Assembly (NCBI GenBank): GCA_947487835.1
Contig: CANKXX010000005.1
Location: forward strand, 310,001 to 374,000
DNA from: an uncultured Microbacteriaceae bacterium
GTDB lineage: Bacteria; Actinomycetota; Actinomycetes; Actinomycetales; Microbacteriaceae
Reading direction: 5' to 3'
Length of the DNA stretch: 64,000 nucleotides
Part shown: in pieces, positions 16,534 through 24,581 of the stretch
Position numbering within the stretch: position 1 is the first letter of the stretch
How the letters are laid out: each line of letters opens with the position of its first letter
Position numbers and translations under genes: made by a program
The notes under the pieces: generated by a model
Seen by the model: only the letters and a program-made list of their open reading frames with translations
What the model was told of the DNA's origin: nothing
Database searches by the model: none

Positions 16534-17817
16534 TCAGCCTTTCACGTAGGGTTTGCCGGCCGCGGCGGGACCGCGGACCTGGCCGACGAGTCCCGCGACG
16601 GCGAAGATCGTGACGACGTACGGCAGCATGAGCATGAACTCGCTGGGCACCGGCGAGCCGATGACGCCGAGCACGTTCTGCAGGTTGCTCGCGAAGCCGA
16701 ACAGCAGGGCGGCGAGGGTGGCCCGCAGCGGGTCCCAGCGGCCGAAGATCACGGCGGCGAGCGCGATGAAGCCGGCGCCCGCCGTCATCTCCTTGTTGAA
16801 GGCACCCACGGAGCCGAGCGTGAAGAACGCGCCACCGATGCCCGCGATGGCGCCCGCGAGAGAGACGTTCCAGAACCGGGTCGCCGCGACCTTGATGCCG
16901 ACGGTGTCGGCGGCGGTCGGGTGCTCGCCGACCGCGCGGAGCCGGAGGCCCCAGCGGGTGTGGAACAGGCCGAAGTAGACGAGCGCGACGGCCACGTACA
17001 TGACGTAGATGATGATGGTCTGCCGGAACAGCACCGGTCCGAGGATCGGGATGTCGCTGAGCAGCGGGATCGGGATGCGCGGGAACCGGGGCGGCGAGTT
17101 GAGGGCCTGCGAGTTCGGCACGAGCACCTGCGCGTAGAGGAAGCTCGTGAGGCCCGTGACGAGCACGTTGAGCACGACGCCGACGATCACCTGGTCGACC
17201 AGGTACTTGATCGCGAACGCGGCGAGCACGAACGACACGAGCATGCCCGCGACCATGGCGGCCAGCACGCCGATGAACGGCTGGTTCGTGATCGACGCGA
17301 CCATGGCGGACACGAAGGCGCCGGCGAGCAGCTGGCCCTCGATCGCGACGTTGACCACGCCGACGCGCTCCGAGAGCACGCCGCCGAGGGCGCCGAAGAT
17401 GAGCGGGGCGCTGAGGCTGACGGTTCCGATGAGCAGGCCGGGCACCGGGATGGTCTGGTTCGCCGACGCCCAGGTGAGGAACCCGACGAGGAAGAGCACC
17501 CCGAACACGACGGTGAGCCAGAGCGGGATGCGCCGGGCCGCGCGCGCCAGCGTGAACGCGAACACCGCGATGACGGCGAGCAGCACCGCGACGACGATGC
17601 CGGTGATCCGCGTGGGCAGGCTGACGGGCGCGAGCTGCACGAGGTCGGCGTTCGTGGACAGGCCGAAGGTCGACGTGCCGTCGCGGCCGAGGACCACGAA
17701 GAGCACGAGGGCGATCAGCGTGAAGATGCCGTAGGCGATCGGCGCCTTGTAGCTGCGGACGGCGACGCGGTCGGCGCCGCCGGCCTCGACGGGTCGTGCG
17801 GTGCTCGTCGCGGTCAC
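16534..17817 (-). CDS. nucleoside ABC transporter permease (second subunit)
   Basis: A 427-residue BPD_transp_2 permease with about ten hydrophobic segments. The signature VVNVAIEGQLLAGAFV and a second cytoplasmic loop LRLRAVGEHPTAADTVGIKV are the family hallmarks. The N-terminus carries two extra hydrophobic segments before the conserved core. The GTG start overlaps the TGA of the other permease. Together with 17814-19124, 19121-20659 and the BMP lipoproteins it forms a simple-nucleoside importer of the BmpA/NupPQ or RnsABCD type. Downstream cdd and deoA process the cargo. Specificity is inferred from these neighbours. Confidence 0.9.
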   Translation of the reverse strand: MTATSTARPVEAGGADRVAVRSYKAPIAYGIFTLIALVLFVVLGRDGTSTFGLSTNADLVQLAPVSLPTRITGIVVAVLLAVIAVFAFTLARAARRIPLWLTVVFGVLFLVGFLTWASANQTIPVPGLLIGTVSLSAPLIFGALGGVLSERVGVVNVAIEGQLLAGAFVSAMVASITNQPFIGVLAAMVAGMLVSFVLAAFAIKYLVDQVIVGVVLNVLVTGLTSFLYAQVLVPNSQALNSPPRFPRIPIPLLSDIPILGPVLFRQTIIIYVMYVAVALVYFGLFHTRWGLRLRAVGEHPTAADTVGIKVAATRFWNVSLAGAIAGIGGAFFTLGSVGAFNKEMTAGAGFIALAAVIFGRWDPLRATLAALLFGFASNLQNVLGVIGSPVPSEFMLMLPYVVTIFAVAGLVGQVRGPAAAGKPYVKG

Positions 17818-19124
17818 TTCGCCACCTCGGCCTTTCCGGCGCCGATGCGCGCCCGCGTGCGTCCCGTGCCCGGCGTCGGCAGCCGGAACATGGCACGCAC
17901 GAGCGGCGGGGCCGCGATGAACAGAACGATGAGCGACTGGACGACGACCACGATGTCGATGGGCACGCCCTCCGCCGCCTGCATGGAGAAGCCGCCGGCC
18001 TTGAACGCGCCGAACAGGATGCCCGCCGCGAAGACGCCCCACGGCTTGGACCGGCCGAGCAGGGCGACGGTGATGGCGTCGAAGCCGATGCCCGCGTCGA
18101 TTCCCGCGCTGAAGCCGGTGGTCACGGTGCCGAGCACCTGGGATGCGCCGGCGAGCCCCGCGAGGCCGCCGGAGAGCAGCATCGCGTAGAGGTAGGAGTT
18201 CTTCACGTCGATGCCGGCGACGCGCGCCGCGCTCGGGTTCTCACCGACGGCGCGGAAGCGGAAGCCGAGGCTCGAGCGGTTCAGCAGGTACCAGATGAAG
18301 ACCGTCGCCGCGACGACGAAGAGGAAGCCCGCGTGCACGCTGTACTGCGGGCCGAAGAGCAGCGGGAACACCGCCGTCTCGGCCATGGCCGGCGTCTTCG
18401 GATTGTTGGAGCCCGGCGCCTGCAGCGCCCCGGGGGTGCGCAGCAGGTACGAGATCAGGTAGAACGCGACGTAGTTGAGCATGATCGTCACAATGACCTC
18501 GTGCGCCCCGGTGCGCGCCTTGAGGAGCCCGACGATTCCGCCCCACAGTGCGCCGCCGAGGATGCCGGCGGCAACCGCGACGAGCAGGTGGACGACCGGC
18601 GGGAGCTGCAGGCCGAAGCCCACCCAGCCCGCGCAGGCCGCGGCGATGAGCATCTGCCCGCGGGCGCCGATGTTGAAGAGGCCGACGCGGAAGGCGAGGG
18701 CGACGCCGAGGCCGGCCGCGATGAGCGGGGTGGCGAAGGTCAGCGTCTCCATCAGCGGCCGGATGCCGTTGGCGAAGCCGGGGCGGCGGAAGTTGTACAC
18801 CGAGCCCTGGAACAGCGCCGAGTATGCGCCGGAGACCGAGTCCCACACCGCGCTCAGCATGTCCGAGGGCCGGGAGAAGAAGTACCCCGCCGTCGCCTGC
18901 ACGCGCTCGTCCGTGAGGGCGATGAGCACGGCGCCGACGACGAGCGCGACGAGCACCGCGAGGACCGAGATCATGGCGCTGCCGCCGAGGATGTCGCGGA
19001 GCGCGGTGTCCCAGCGGGAGCGCTGCTGCCCGCCGTCGTCGCCGCGCGCGGGCGGCGTCGGCTCGGCCACGAGCGTCTCCGGGCGGCCGGGCGTGAGCGG
19101 GCCCGGAAGCTGGCTGTCTGTCAT
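17814..19124 (-). CDS. nucleoside ABC transporter permease (first subunit)
   Basis: A 436-residue BPD_transp_2 permease. After a hydrophilic 50-residue N-terminus come about nine membrane segments, including the FNIGARGQMLIAAACAGWVG signature (the equivalent of the NxxxEG motif) and the loop FRFRAVGENPSAARVAGIDVK. It pairs with the next permease to form the channel of a BMP-dependent nucleoside importer. Its ATG overlaps the stop of the ATPase gene, and its stop overlaps the next start, so all three are coupled in one operon. Confidence 0.9.
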   Translation of the reverse strand: MTDSQLPGPLTPGRPETLVAEPTPPARGDDGGQQRSRWDTALRDILGGSAMISVLAVLVALVVGAVLIALTDERVQATAGYFFSRPSDMLSAVWDSVSGAYSALFQGSVYNFRRPGFANGIRPLMETLTFATPLIAAGLGVALAFRVGLFNIGARGQMLIAAACAGWVGFGLQLPPVVHLLVAVAAGILGGALWGGIVGLLKARTGAHEVIVTIMLNYVAFYLISYLLRTPGALQAPGSNNPKTPAMAETAVFPLLFGPQYSVHAGFLFVVAATVFIWYLLNRSSLGFRFRAVGENPSAARVAGIDVKNSYLYAMLLSGGLAGLAGASQVLGTVTTGFSAGIDAGIGFDAITVALLGRSKPWGVFAAGILFGAFKAGGFSMQAAEGVPIDIVVVVQSLIVLFIAAPPLVRAMFRLPTPGTGRTRARIGAGKAEVAK

Positions 19125-20659
19125 CGGGTCACTTCCTCGGCGGTGGGCGCCGCGTGTTCGGTGGGGGCCTCGCCCGCCATCATGAGCCCGAGCACGTCGC
19201 GCGACGTGGAGCCGGGGACGATTCCGACGATGCCGCCGCGGTACATCACGGCGATGCGGTCGGCGAGCGCGACGACCTCGTCGAGCTCGGTCGACACGAC
19301 GATGACGGGGATTCCCTCGTCACGAGTGGCGACGATGCGCTTGTGCACGAACTCGATCGAGCCGACGTCGATGCCGCGGGTGGGCTGGGCGGCGACGAAC
19401 AGGCGCAGCTCGCGGCTCAGCTCGCGGGCGAGCACCACCTTCTGCTGGTTGCCGCCGGACAGCCGGCCCACGGGCGTGGTCACGCCCTGGGACCGCACGT
19501 CGAACTCGGCCGACTTCTCCTCGGCGAAGCGCTGCACCGCGCCGAGCTGCAGCGTCCCGCCGCGCACGAACGGCGCGCCCTCGCTGCGGTCGAGCATCAG
19601 GTTCTCGGCGATGGTGAACGCGCCGACGAGCCCGTCCTCGTTGCGGTCCTCGGGCACGAAGCCGACGCCCGAGTCGAGCACGTCCCGCACGCTCGCCCCG
19701 CGCAGGCTCTTCCCGTCGAGGGTGATGGAGCCGGTGACGTGCGTCTGCAGGCCGAGGATGGCCTCGGTGAGCTCGGTCTGGCCGTTGCCCTGCACGCCGG
19801 CGATCGCGAGGATCTCGCCCGCGCGGACGTCGAAGCTCACGGAGTCGACGACCCGGTGGCCGGTGGGGTCGAGCACGGACAGGTTCTCGACGACGAGGGC
19901 CCGCTCCCCCGGCCGGGCCGGGCTCTTCTGCACGGTGAGCTCGACGGCGCGGCCCACCATGAGGGAGGCGAGCTCGGCGTTCGTCGCGGTGGGCTGGGCC
20001 TCGCCCACGACCTTGCCGTGGCGGATGACCGTGATGCGGTCCGCGACCTCGCGCACCTCGCGCAGCTTGTGGGTGATGAAGACGATGGACGTGCCGCCGG
20101 CCTTGAGCTGGCGCATGATCGCCATCAGTTCGTCGGTCTCCTGCGGCGTGAGCACGGCGGTCGGCTCGTCGAACACGAGCACCTTCGCGTCGCGCGAGAG
20201 GGCCTTGATGATCTCGACGCGCTGCTGCACGCCGACGGGCAGGTCGTCGACGAGGGCGTCCGGGTCGACGTCGAAGCCGAACCGGGCGGAGATCTCGCGC
20301 ACCTTCGCGCGGGCGCCCGCCAGGTCGAGCCGGCCGCCGAAGCGGGTCTCCTCGTGGCCGAGCATGACGTTCTCGGCGACCGTGAACACGGGGATGAGCA
20401 TGAAGTGCTGGTGCACCATGCCGATGCCGGCGCCCATGGCGTCACCGGGTCCGGCGAAGTGCTGGACGACGTCGTCCAGCAGGATCTCGCCCTCCTCGGC
20501 GTGGTAGAGGCCGTAGAGCACGTTCATCAGGGTCGACTTGCCCGCGCCGTTCTCGCCGAGCAGGCAGTGGATCTCCCCCGGTTCGACCACGAGGTCGATG
20601 TGGTCGTTCGCGACGAGGGCGCCGAACCTCTTCGTGATGCCTCGGAGTTCGAGTTTCAT
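19121..20659 (-). CDS. nucleoside ABC transporter ATP-binding protein (two ABC domains)
   Basis: A 512-residue tandem ATPase. Domain 1 has Walker A GENGAGKST (about 36-44) with a divergent signature DLPVGVQQRVEI and Walker B VLVFDEPTAVLT. Domain 2 has a poorly kept Walker A (AGVQGNGQTEL) but a strong signature RLSGGNQQKVVLARELS. This asymmetry is normal for ribose and nucleoside importers. A TAGATT box lies exactly 6 bases before the ATG, so it has its own leaderless promoter besides any read-through from the BMP genes. It energises the two permeases encoded downstream. Confidence 0.93.
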   Translation of the reverse strand: MKLELRGITKRFGALVANDHIDLVVEPGEIHCLLGENGAGKSTLMNVLYGLYHAEEGEILLDDVVQHFAGPGDAMGAGIGMVHQHFMLIPVFTVAENVMLGHEETRFGGRLDLAGARAKVREISARFGFDVDPDALVDDLPVGVQQRVEIIKALSRDAKVLVFDEPTAVLTPQETDELMAIMRQLKAGGTSIVFITHKLREVREVADRITVIRHGKVVGEAQPTATNAELASLMVGRAVELTVQKSPARPGERALVVENLSVLDPTGHRVVDSVSFDVRAGEILAIAGVQGNGQTELTEAILGLQTHVTGSITLDGKSLRGASVRDVLDSGVGFVPEDRNEDGLVGAFTIAENLMLDRSEGAPFVRGGTLQLGAVQRFAEEKSAEFDVRSQGVTTPVGRLSGGNQQKVVLARELSRELRLFVAAQPTRGIDVGSIEFVHKRIVATRDEGIPVIVVSTELDEVVALADRIAVMYRGGIVGIVPGSTSRDVLGLMMAGEAPTEHAAPTAEEVTR

Positions 20660-20665
20660 GCGATC

Positions 20666-20671
20666 AATCTA
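20666..20671 (-). promoter_or_regulatory. -10 box TAGATT, leaderless start of ABC ATPase gene
   Basis: TAGATT (minus strand) ends 6 bases before the ATG at 20659. This suggests separate transcription of the ATPase-permease-cdd-deoA block. Confidence 0.6.
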
Positions 20672-20801
20672 ATGTCTCGGGCTCCGGGGACCGATTCGTG
20701 CCGGGACGCACGGAGGACCGGGGGCGGAGCGCTGGGGCGGGGGCTGGGGCTCGGGGTGGAGCGGGGTGGAGCCGGGTCCTGAGGCGAGGCCACCGGGCGG
20801 A

Positions 20802-20835
20802 CGAACGGAGAGGGGAGCCAGCAGCGCTGGCCCCC
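20802..20835 (-). terminator. hairpin between BMP lipoprotein and ABC ATPase genes
   Basis: An imperfect long stem (CGAACGG...CCGTTCG with inner GCCAGC/GCTGGC) lies between the BMP stop at 20874 and the ATPase start. It would limit read-through so that the binding protein is made in excess over the transporter core. Confidence 0.55.
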
Positions 20836-20873
20836 CTCCCGTTCGCGCGGCGTCCGGGACGCCGGCTCAGGTA

Positions 20874-21959
20874 CTACTGCAGGGCGGAGGGGGACTCGAC
20901 GGTGATGTCACCGGCGATGATCCCCTCCCTGATGGTGTCGAGCTCGCCGCTCAGCGCCGGGTCCACCTTCGACTCGAAGTCGTGGAACGGCGCGAGGCCG
21001 ACGCCGTCGTTCTCGAGCGTGCCGACGTACGGCTCGGCGGAGAACTCGCCCTCACCGGCGGCGGAGACGACGTCGGAGACGCCGACCTGGATGCCCTTGA
21101 GGATCGACGTGAGGAACAGGTCCTTCAGGTCGGGCGCGGTCTCGTACGCGTCGGCGTCGACACCGATGAGCGCGATCTCCTTGCCCGCGTCGCGGATCGC
21201 CTCGCCGGCGCTCAGGAAGATCGGGCCACCGACGGGAAGGATCACGTCGGCGTTCTGGTCGATCAGGGTCTGCGCGGCGGTCTTCGCCTCGACGCCCTGG
21301 GCGAATCCACCCGTGAAGGAGCCAGTCTGCGACGCGACGTCCCAGCCGATGACCTTGACGTCCTTCTGCTTCTGCTCGTTGAAGTACGCGACGCCGTCGG
21401 CGAAGCCGTCCATGAAGATGGTGACGGTCGGGATCTGCAGGCCGCCGAAGGTGCCGACGGTGCCCGTCTTGCTGTAGCTCGCGGCCGCGTAGCCGGCGAG
21501 GAAGGCCGCCTCCGAGGTGTTGAACGTGAGGGGCTTGACGTTGTCGGCGTCGATCGACGCGTCGTCGATGATGGCGAAGTCGACGTCGGGGTTCTCCTCG
21601 GCCGCGGCCTTGGTCGCGTCGGCGAGCAGGAAGCCCACCGTCACGATGATGCTGCAGCCCTGGTTCACCAGGTTGGTGAGGTTCGGGCCGAAGTCGGTCT
21701 CCGCGTCGGACTGGACCGCGTTGGCCTCGACTCCGAGCTCCCCGGCGGCCTCGTCGAGGCCGGCCTTGCCGAGCTGGTTGAACGAGGCGTCGTTGAATCC
21801 GCCGGAGTCCGACACCATGCAGGGCAGGAAGTCGTTGTCCGCGGGGGCCGCCGCGCCGCCGTCGCTCTCCTCGGGCGCCTGGGCGCATCCGGCGAGCAGG
21901 GCGACCACGCCGAGGGTGGCAAGGCCGCTGAGCGAGGCCTTACGGGTGGTGATTGTCAA
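20874..21959 (-). CDS. BMP-family nucleoside-binding lipoprotein 2
   Basis: A 361-residue PBP1/BMP-family lipoprotein. A short signal peptide ends in the lipobox LLAG-Cys, so it is tethered outside the membrane. The mature part has the SDSGGFNDASFNQ start, the ITVGFLLADAT strand and the VGTFGGLQIPTVTIFMDGF block typical of BmpA/Med proteins, which bind nucleosides for ABC import. I choose a TTG start because GGAGGA lies 5 bases upstream, and because the ATG at 22010 falls inside the likely -10 box TAGCAT. It is a paralogue of the next gene, and precedes the ABC operon. Confidence 0.88.
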   Translation of the reverse strand: MTITTRKASLSGLATLGVVALLAGCAQAPEESDGGAAAPADNDFLPCMVSDSGGFNDASFNQLGKAGLDEAAGELGVEANAVQSDAETDFGPNLTNLVNQGCSIIVTVGFLLADATKAAAEENPDVDFAIIDDASIDADNVKPLTFNTSEAAFLAGYAAASYSKTGTVGTFGGLQIPTVTIFMDGFADGVAYFNEQKQKDVKVIGWDVASQTGSFTGGFAQGVEAKTAAQTLIDQNADVILPVGGPIFLSAGEAIRDAGKEIALIGVDADAYETAPDLKDLFLTSILKGIQVGVSDVVSAAGEGEFSAEPYVGTLENDGVGLAPFHDFESKVDPALSGELDTIREGIIAGDITVESPSALQ

Positions 21960-22008
21960 GATGTCCTCCAAGATGGTGCCCGCACCGAGCGCGGGCATAC
22001 GTGCCTTC

Positions 22009-22073
22009 ATGCTAGCCAGACGGCTCGTGGCCCCCTGACGCGCGGGGGCGGCAGCGCGCGAGTCGTTACCAAC
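22009..22073 (-). promoter_or_regulatory. BMP2 promoter: TAGCAT -10 and upstream GTTGGTAACG site
   Basis: On the minus strand TAGCAT (22009-22014) would place the transcription start about 43 bases before the TTG codon. GTTGGTAACG at 22064-22073 lies 50 bases further up and recurs upstream of the other BMP gene (23292-23301). Confidence 0.45.
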
Positions 22074-22113
22074 TTGCGAACTGCCGGAAACGCGGGCGAC
22101 ACACGATCCGCGG

Positions 22114-23220
22114 TCAGGGCGTCGAGGGCGACTCCACGGTGATCTCGCCCGCGATGATGTCGTCGCGCAGGCCGTCGATCTCCGCGGAGAGCTCCGCGGG
22201 GACCGATGCCGCGAGGTCGTGGTACTCCGCGATGTCGACGCCGCCGTTCTCCAGCGTGCCGACGAACGGCTCGCTGTCGAACGTGCCGTCGACGTCGTCG
22301 GACACGATGGAGACCACGGCGTCGCCGGTGTTCTTCAGCACGCTGGTGAGCACGATCGGGCGGTACTCCTCGGGGAGCGTCTCGTAGCCGTCGTTGTCGA
22401 CCCAGATGAGCGACGCCGAGCCGGACTCGAGCACCGCGGCGGCGGCGCCCTCGCCCACCTGGCCGGCGACGGGCAGGATCACGTCCGCGCCCTGGTCGAT
22501 GAGGTTCTCGGTGGTCGTCTTGCCCTTCGACACGTCCTCGAAGTCGCCGGTGAACGTGCCGTCCTGCGCCTCCCTGTTCCAGCCGAGCGCCTGCACGGCC
22601 GTGCCGTGCACCTCGTTGTACTTCGCGACGCCGTCGACGAAGCCGTCCATGAACAGGGTCACCGGCGGCTGATTGCCGCCGCCGAAGGTCGCGACCTTGC
22701 CGGTCTTCGAGACGCCCGCGGCGAGGTAGCCGGCCAGGTAGGAGGCCTGGGCCGTGTCGAACACGATGGGCTTCACGTTCTCGGCCGTGACGACCTCGTC
22801 CACGATGGCGAAGTGCACGTCGGGGTTGTCGGCCGCGGCCTCCTCGGTCGCGGTCGCGAGCTCGAAGCCGACGGTGAGCACGAAGTCGCAGCCCGTCTCG
22901 ACGGCCTGCGTGACGTTCGGTCCGAGGTCCGCCTCGCTCGTGGAGACGAGGACCTCGGCCTCGATGCCGAGCTCCTCCTGGGCCTGCTCGAGTCCGGCCC
23001 AGCTGGACTGGTTGAACGAGCGGTCCTCGAGGCCGCCGGAGTTCGTGACCATCCGGGCGCAGTAGTCGGGGGCCGCGTCGCCGCCCGCCGCGGGCTCGTC
23101 CTCGGGGGCGGAGGCGCAGCCGGCGAGGAGGAGGGCGGAGGCGAGGGCGAGGGCGCCGGTGCGCGTCCAGGCGGCGGGGGTCGCGGGCCGGCCGGGGACA
23201 GGGGTAGCGGGAGTAGGCAT
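22114..23220 (-). CDS. BMP-family nucleoside-binding lipoprotein 1
   Basis: A 368-residue BMP lipoprotein with a signal peptide ending in LLLAG-Cys (Cys about residue 35). Core motifs TNSGGLEDRSFNQ, LTVGFELATAT, VATFGGGNQPPVTLFMDGF and PVAGQVGEGAAAAV parallel the protein encoded next. By eye roughly half of the aligned core residues are identical, so the two are tandem duplicates. It carries an alternative ligand specificity or extra dose for the same ABC core. A TAATGT box is exactly 6 bases before the ATG (leaderless), preceded by a GGTAAC direct repeat at 23283-23301. Confidence 0.9.
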   Translation of the reverse strand: MPTPATPVPGRPATPAAWTRTGALALASALLLAGCASAPEDEPAAGGDAAPDYCARMVTNSGGLEDRSFNQSSWAGLEQAQEELGIEAEVLVSTSEADLGPNVTQAVETGCDFVLTVGFELATATEEAAADNPDVHFAIVDEVVTAENVKPIVFDTAQASYLAGYLAAGVSKTGKVATFGGGNQPPVTLFMDGFVDGVAKYNEVHGTAVQALGWNREAQDGTFTGDFEDVSKGKTTTENLIDQGADVILPVAGQVGEGAAAAVLESGSASLIWVDNDGYETLPEEYRPIVLTSVLKNTGDAVVSIVSDDVDGTFDSEPFVGTLENGGVDIAEYHDLAASVPAELSAEIDGLRDDIIAGEITVESPSTP

Positions 23221-23226
23221 GCTCGG

Positions 23227-23301
23227 ACATTAGCCAGCGGGGGCTCCGCGCCGACTCCGCGGGAACGCCCCGGCCGCCGTTGTTACCCGTTCGTTACCAA
23301 C
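23227..23301 (-). promoter_or_regulatory. BMP1 leaderless promoter with GGTAAC direct repeat
   Basis: The -10 TAATGT (23227-23232) lies 6 bases from the ATG. Upstream, on the minus strand, GGTAAC occurs twice 11 bases apart (within 23283-23301), embedded in GTTGGTAACG, the same decamer as at the BMP2 gene. A likely activator or repressor site. Confidence 0.5.
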
Positions 23302-23345
23302 CCCGCGGAAGAGGGGGTCGGGTCAGGGGCGGGCGAGGGCCGCGG

Positions 23346-24467
23346 CTAGAGGACGTCGTCGCTGCCGTTGAGCTTCAGGGCGTCGACGACGGACTTCACA
23401 CGCTGCGCGTTCGCGGTCGTCGTGACGAGCAGCGCGTCCGGGGTGTCGACCACGACGATGTCCTTCACGCCGACGAGGCTGATCACGCGCTTCGACTGGC
23501 TCACCACGATGCCGCTGGACGCGTCGGAGAGGATGCGGGCGTCGGCGCCGAGGATGACGAGGTCCGACGTGCGGCCGCCCGACTGCATCTTGCGCACCGA
23601 CGCGAAGTCGCCGACGTCGTCCCAGCGGAACCGGCCGGGGATCACGGCGAGCGCGCCGGCCTTCGCCGCGGGCTCGGCGATGGAGTAGTCGATCGCGACC
23701 TTCTTGAGGTTCGGCCAGATGCGGTCGACGACCGCGCCGCGCCGCGGGGTGTCCCAGGCCTCGGCGAGCTCGAGGATGCCGGCCAGCATCTCCGGCTCGG
23801 TCTTGCCGAGCTCCTCGAGCAGGCGGTCCGCCCGCGCGATGAACATGCCGGCGTTCCAGAGGAAGGACCCGCTCTCCAGGTACTTCTTCGCCGTGTGCAG
23901 GCTGGGCTTCTCGACGAATTTGCGCACGCTGCAGGCGCTGGGGGCACCGTCGATCTCGAGCGGCTCGGCCGTCTCGATGTAGCCGAAGCCGATCGCGGGC
24001 TCGGTGGGCCGGATGCCGATCGTCGCGATGTAGCCGGCGTCCGCGGCGCGCGTCGCCTCGACGACGGCGGCGGCGAACAGGTCGGGGTCGGGGATGACGT
24101 GGTCGGCGGCGAAGGAGCCGATGATGACGCCGGGCTCGCGCCGCTCGAGGATCGCGGCGGCGAGACAGATGGCGGCGGTCGACTCGCGGCCCTCGCTCTC
24201 GAGCACGACGTTGGGGTCGGCGAGCTCGGGCAGCTGCGCCTCGACGGCCGCCCGGTGCGCGCGTCCGGTGACGACCATGATCCGCTGCTCGCCGGAGATC
24301 GGGGCGAGCCGGTCCCAGGTGTCCCGCAGCAGCGTCTGACCGGACCCGGTGAGGTCGTGCAGGAACTTGGGCGCGTCCGCACGGGACAGCGGCCACAGCC
24401 GGGACCCGACACCGCCGGCCGGGATCACGCTGTAGAAACGGTCGATGGGTGCGCTTCGGTCGGTCAT
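23346..24467 (-). CDS. manC: mannose-1-phosphate guanylyltransferase
   Basis: A 373-residue nucleotidyltransferase that makes GDP-mannose from mannose-1-phosphate and GTP. The pyrophosphorylase signature AGGVGSRLWPLSRADAPK is at the N-terminus, followed by the SFAADHVIPD metal region, FGYIETAEP, the VEKPSLHTAKKYL sugar loop and WNAGMFIARAD. A left-handed helix-like tail closes the protein. The ATG at 24467 is preferred: TATCGT lies exactly 6 bases upstream, which makes it leaderless. It is divergent from a GDP-mannose-type glycosyltransferase, its likely consumer, and a dolichol-phosphate-mannose-type synthase lies at 49992. Confidence 0.93.
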   Translation of the reverse strand: MTDRSAPIDRFYSVIPAGGVGSRLWPLSRADAPKFLHDLTGSGQTLLRDTWDRLAPISGEQRIMVVTGRAHRAAVEAQLPELADPNVVLESEGRESTAAICLAAAILERREPGVIIGSFAADHVIPDPDLFAAAVVEATRAADAGYIATIGIRPTEPAIGFGYIETAEPLEIDGAPSACSVRKFVEKPSLHTAKKYLESGSFLWNAGMFIARADRLLEELGKTEPEMLAGILELAEAWDTPRRGAVVDRIWPNLKKVAIDYSIAEPAAKAGALAVIPGRFRWDDVGDFASVRKMQSGGRTSDLVILGADARILSDASSGIVVSQSKRVISLVGVKDIVVVDTPDALLVTTTANAQRVKSVVDALKLNGSDDVL

Positions 24468-24473
24468 CGTCAC

Positions 24474-24574
24474 ACGATAGCGGCGCAGCCCACCGCGCCA
24501 CGGCAAGGCGCATCGCGCCGTTCAGCCGCGGTTCACCCGCGCGCCCCCGAACCGCTACACGGCGCGCATAGCGT
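24474..24574. promoter_or_regulatory. divergent leaderless promoters of manC and glycosyltransferase
   Basis: TATCGT (24474-24479, minus strand) lies 6 bases before the manC ATG, and TAGCGT (24569-24574, plus strand) lies 7 bases before the GTG at 24582. Neither gene has a ribosome-binding site. Confidence 0.55.
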
Positions 24575-24581
24575 TCGGAGC

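Noticed and set aside
21960-22010. ATG at 22010 as start of BMP lipoprotein 2
   Set aside because: It lies within the likely -10 TAGCAT and puts 17 hydrophilic residues before the signal peptide. The TTG at 21959 has GGAGGA at ideal distance.
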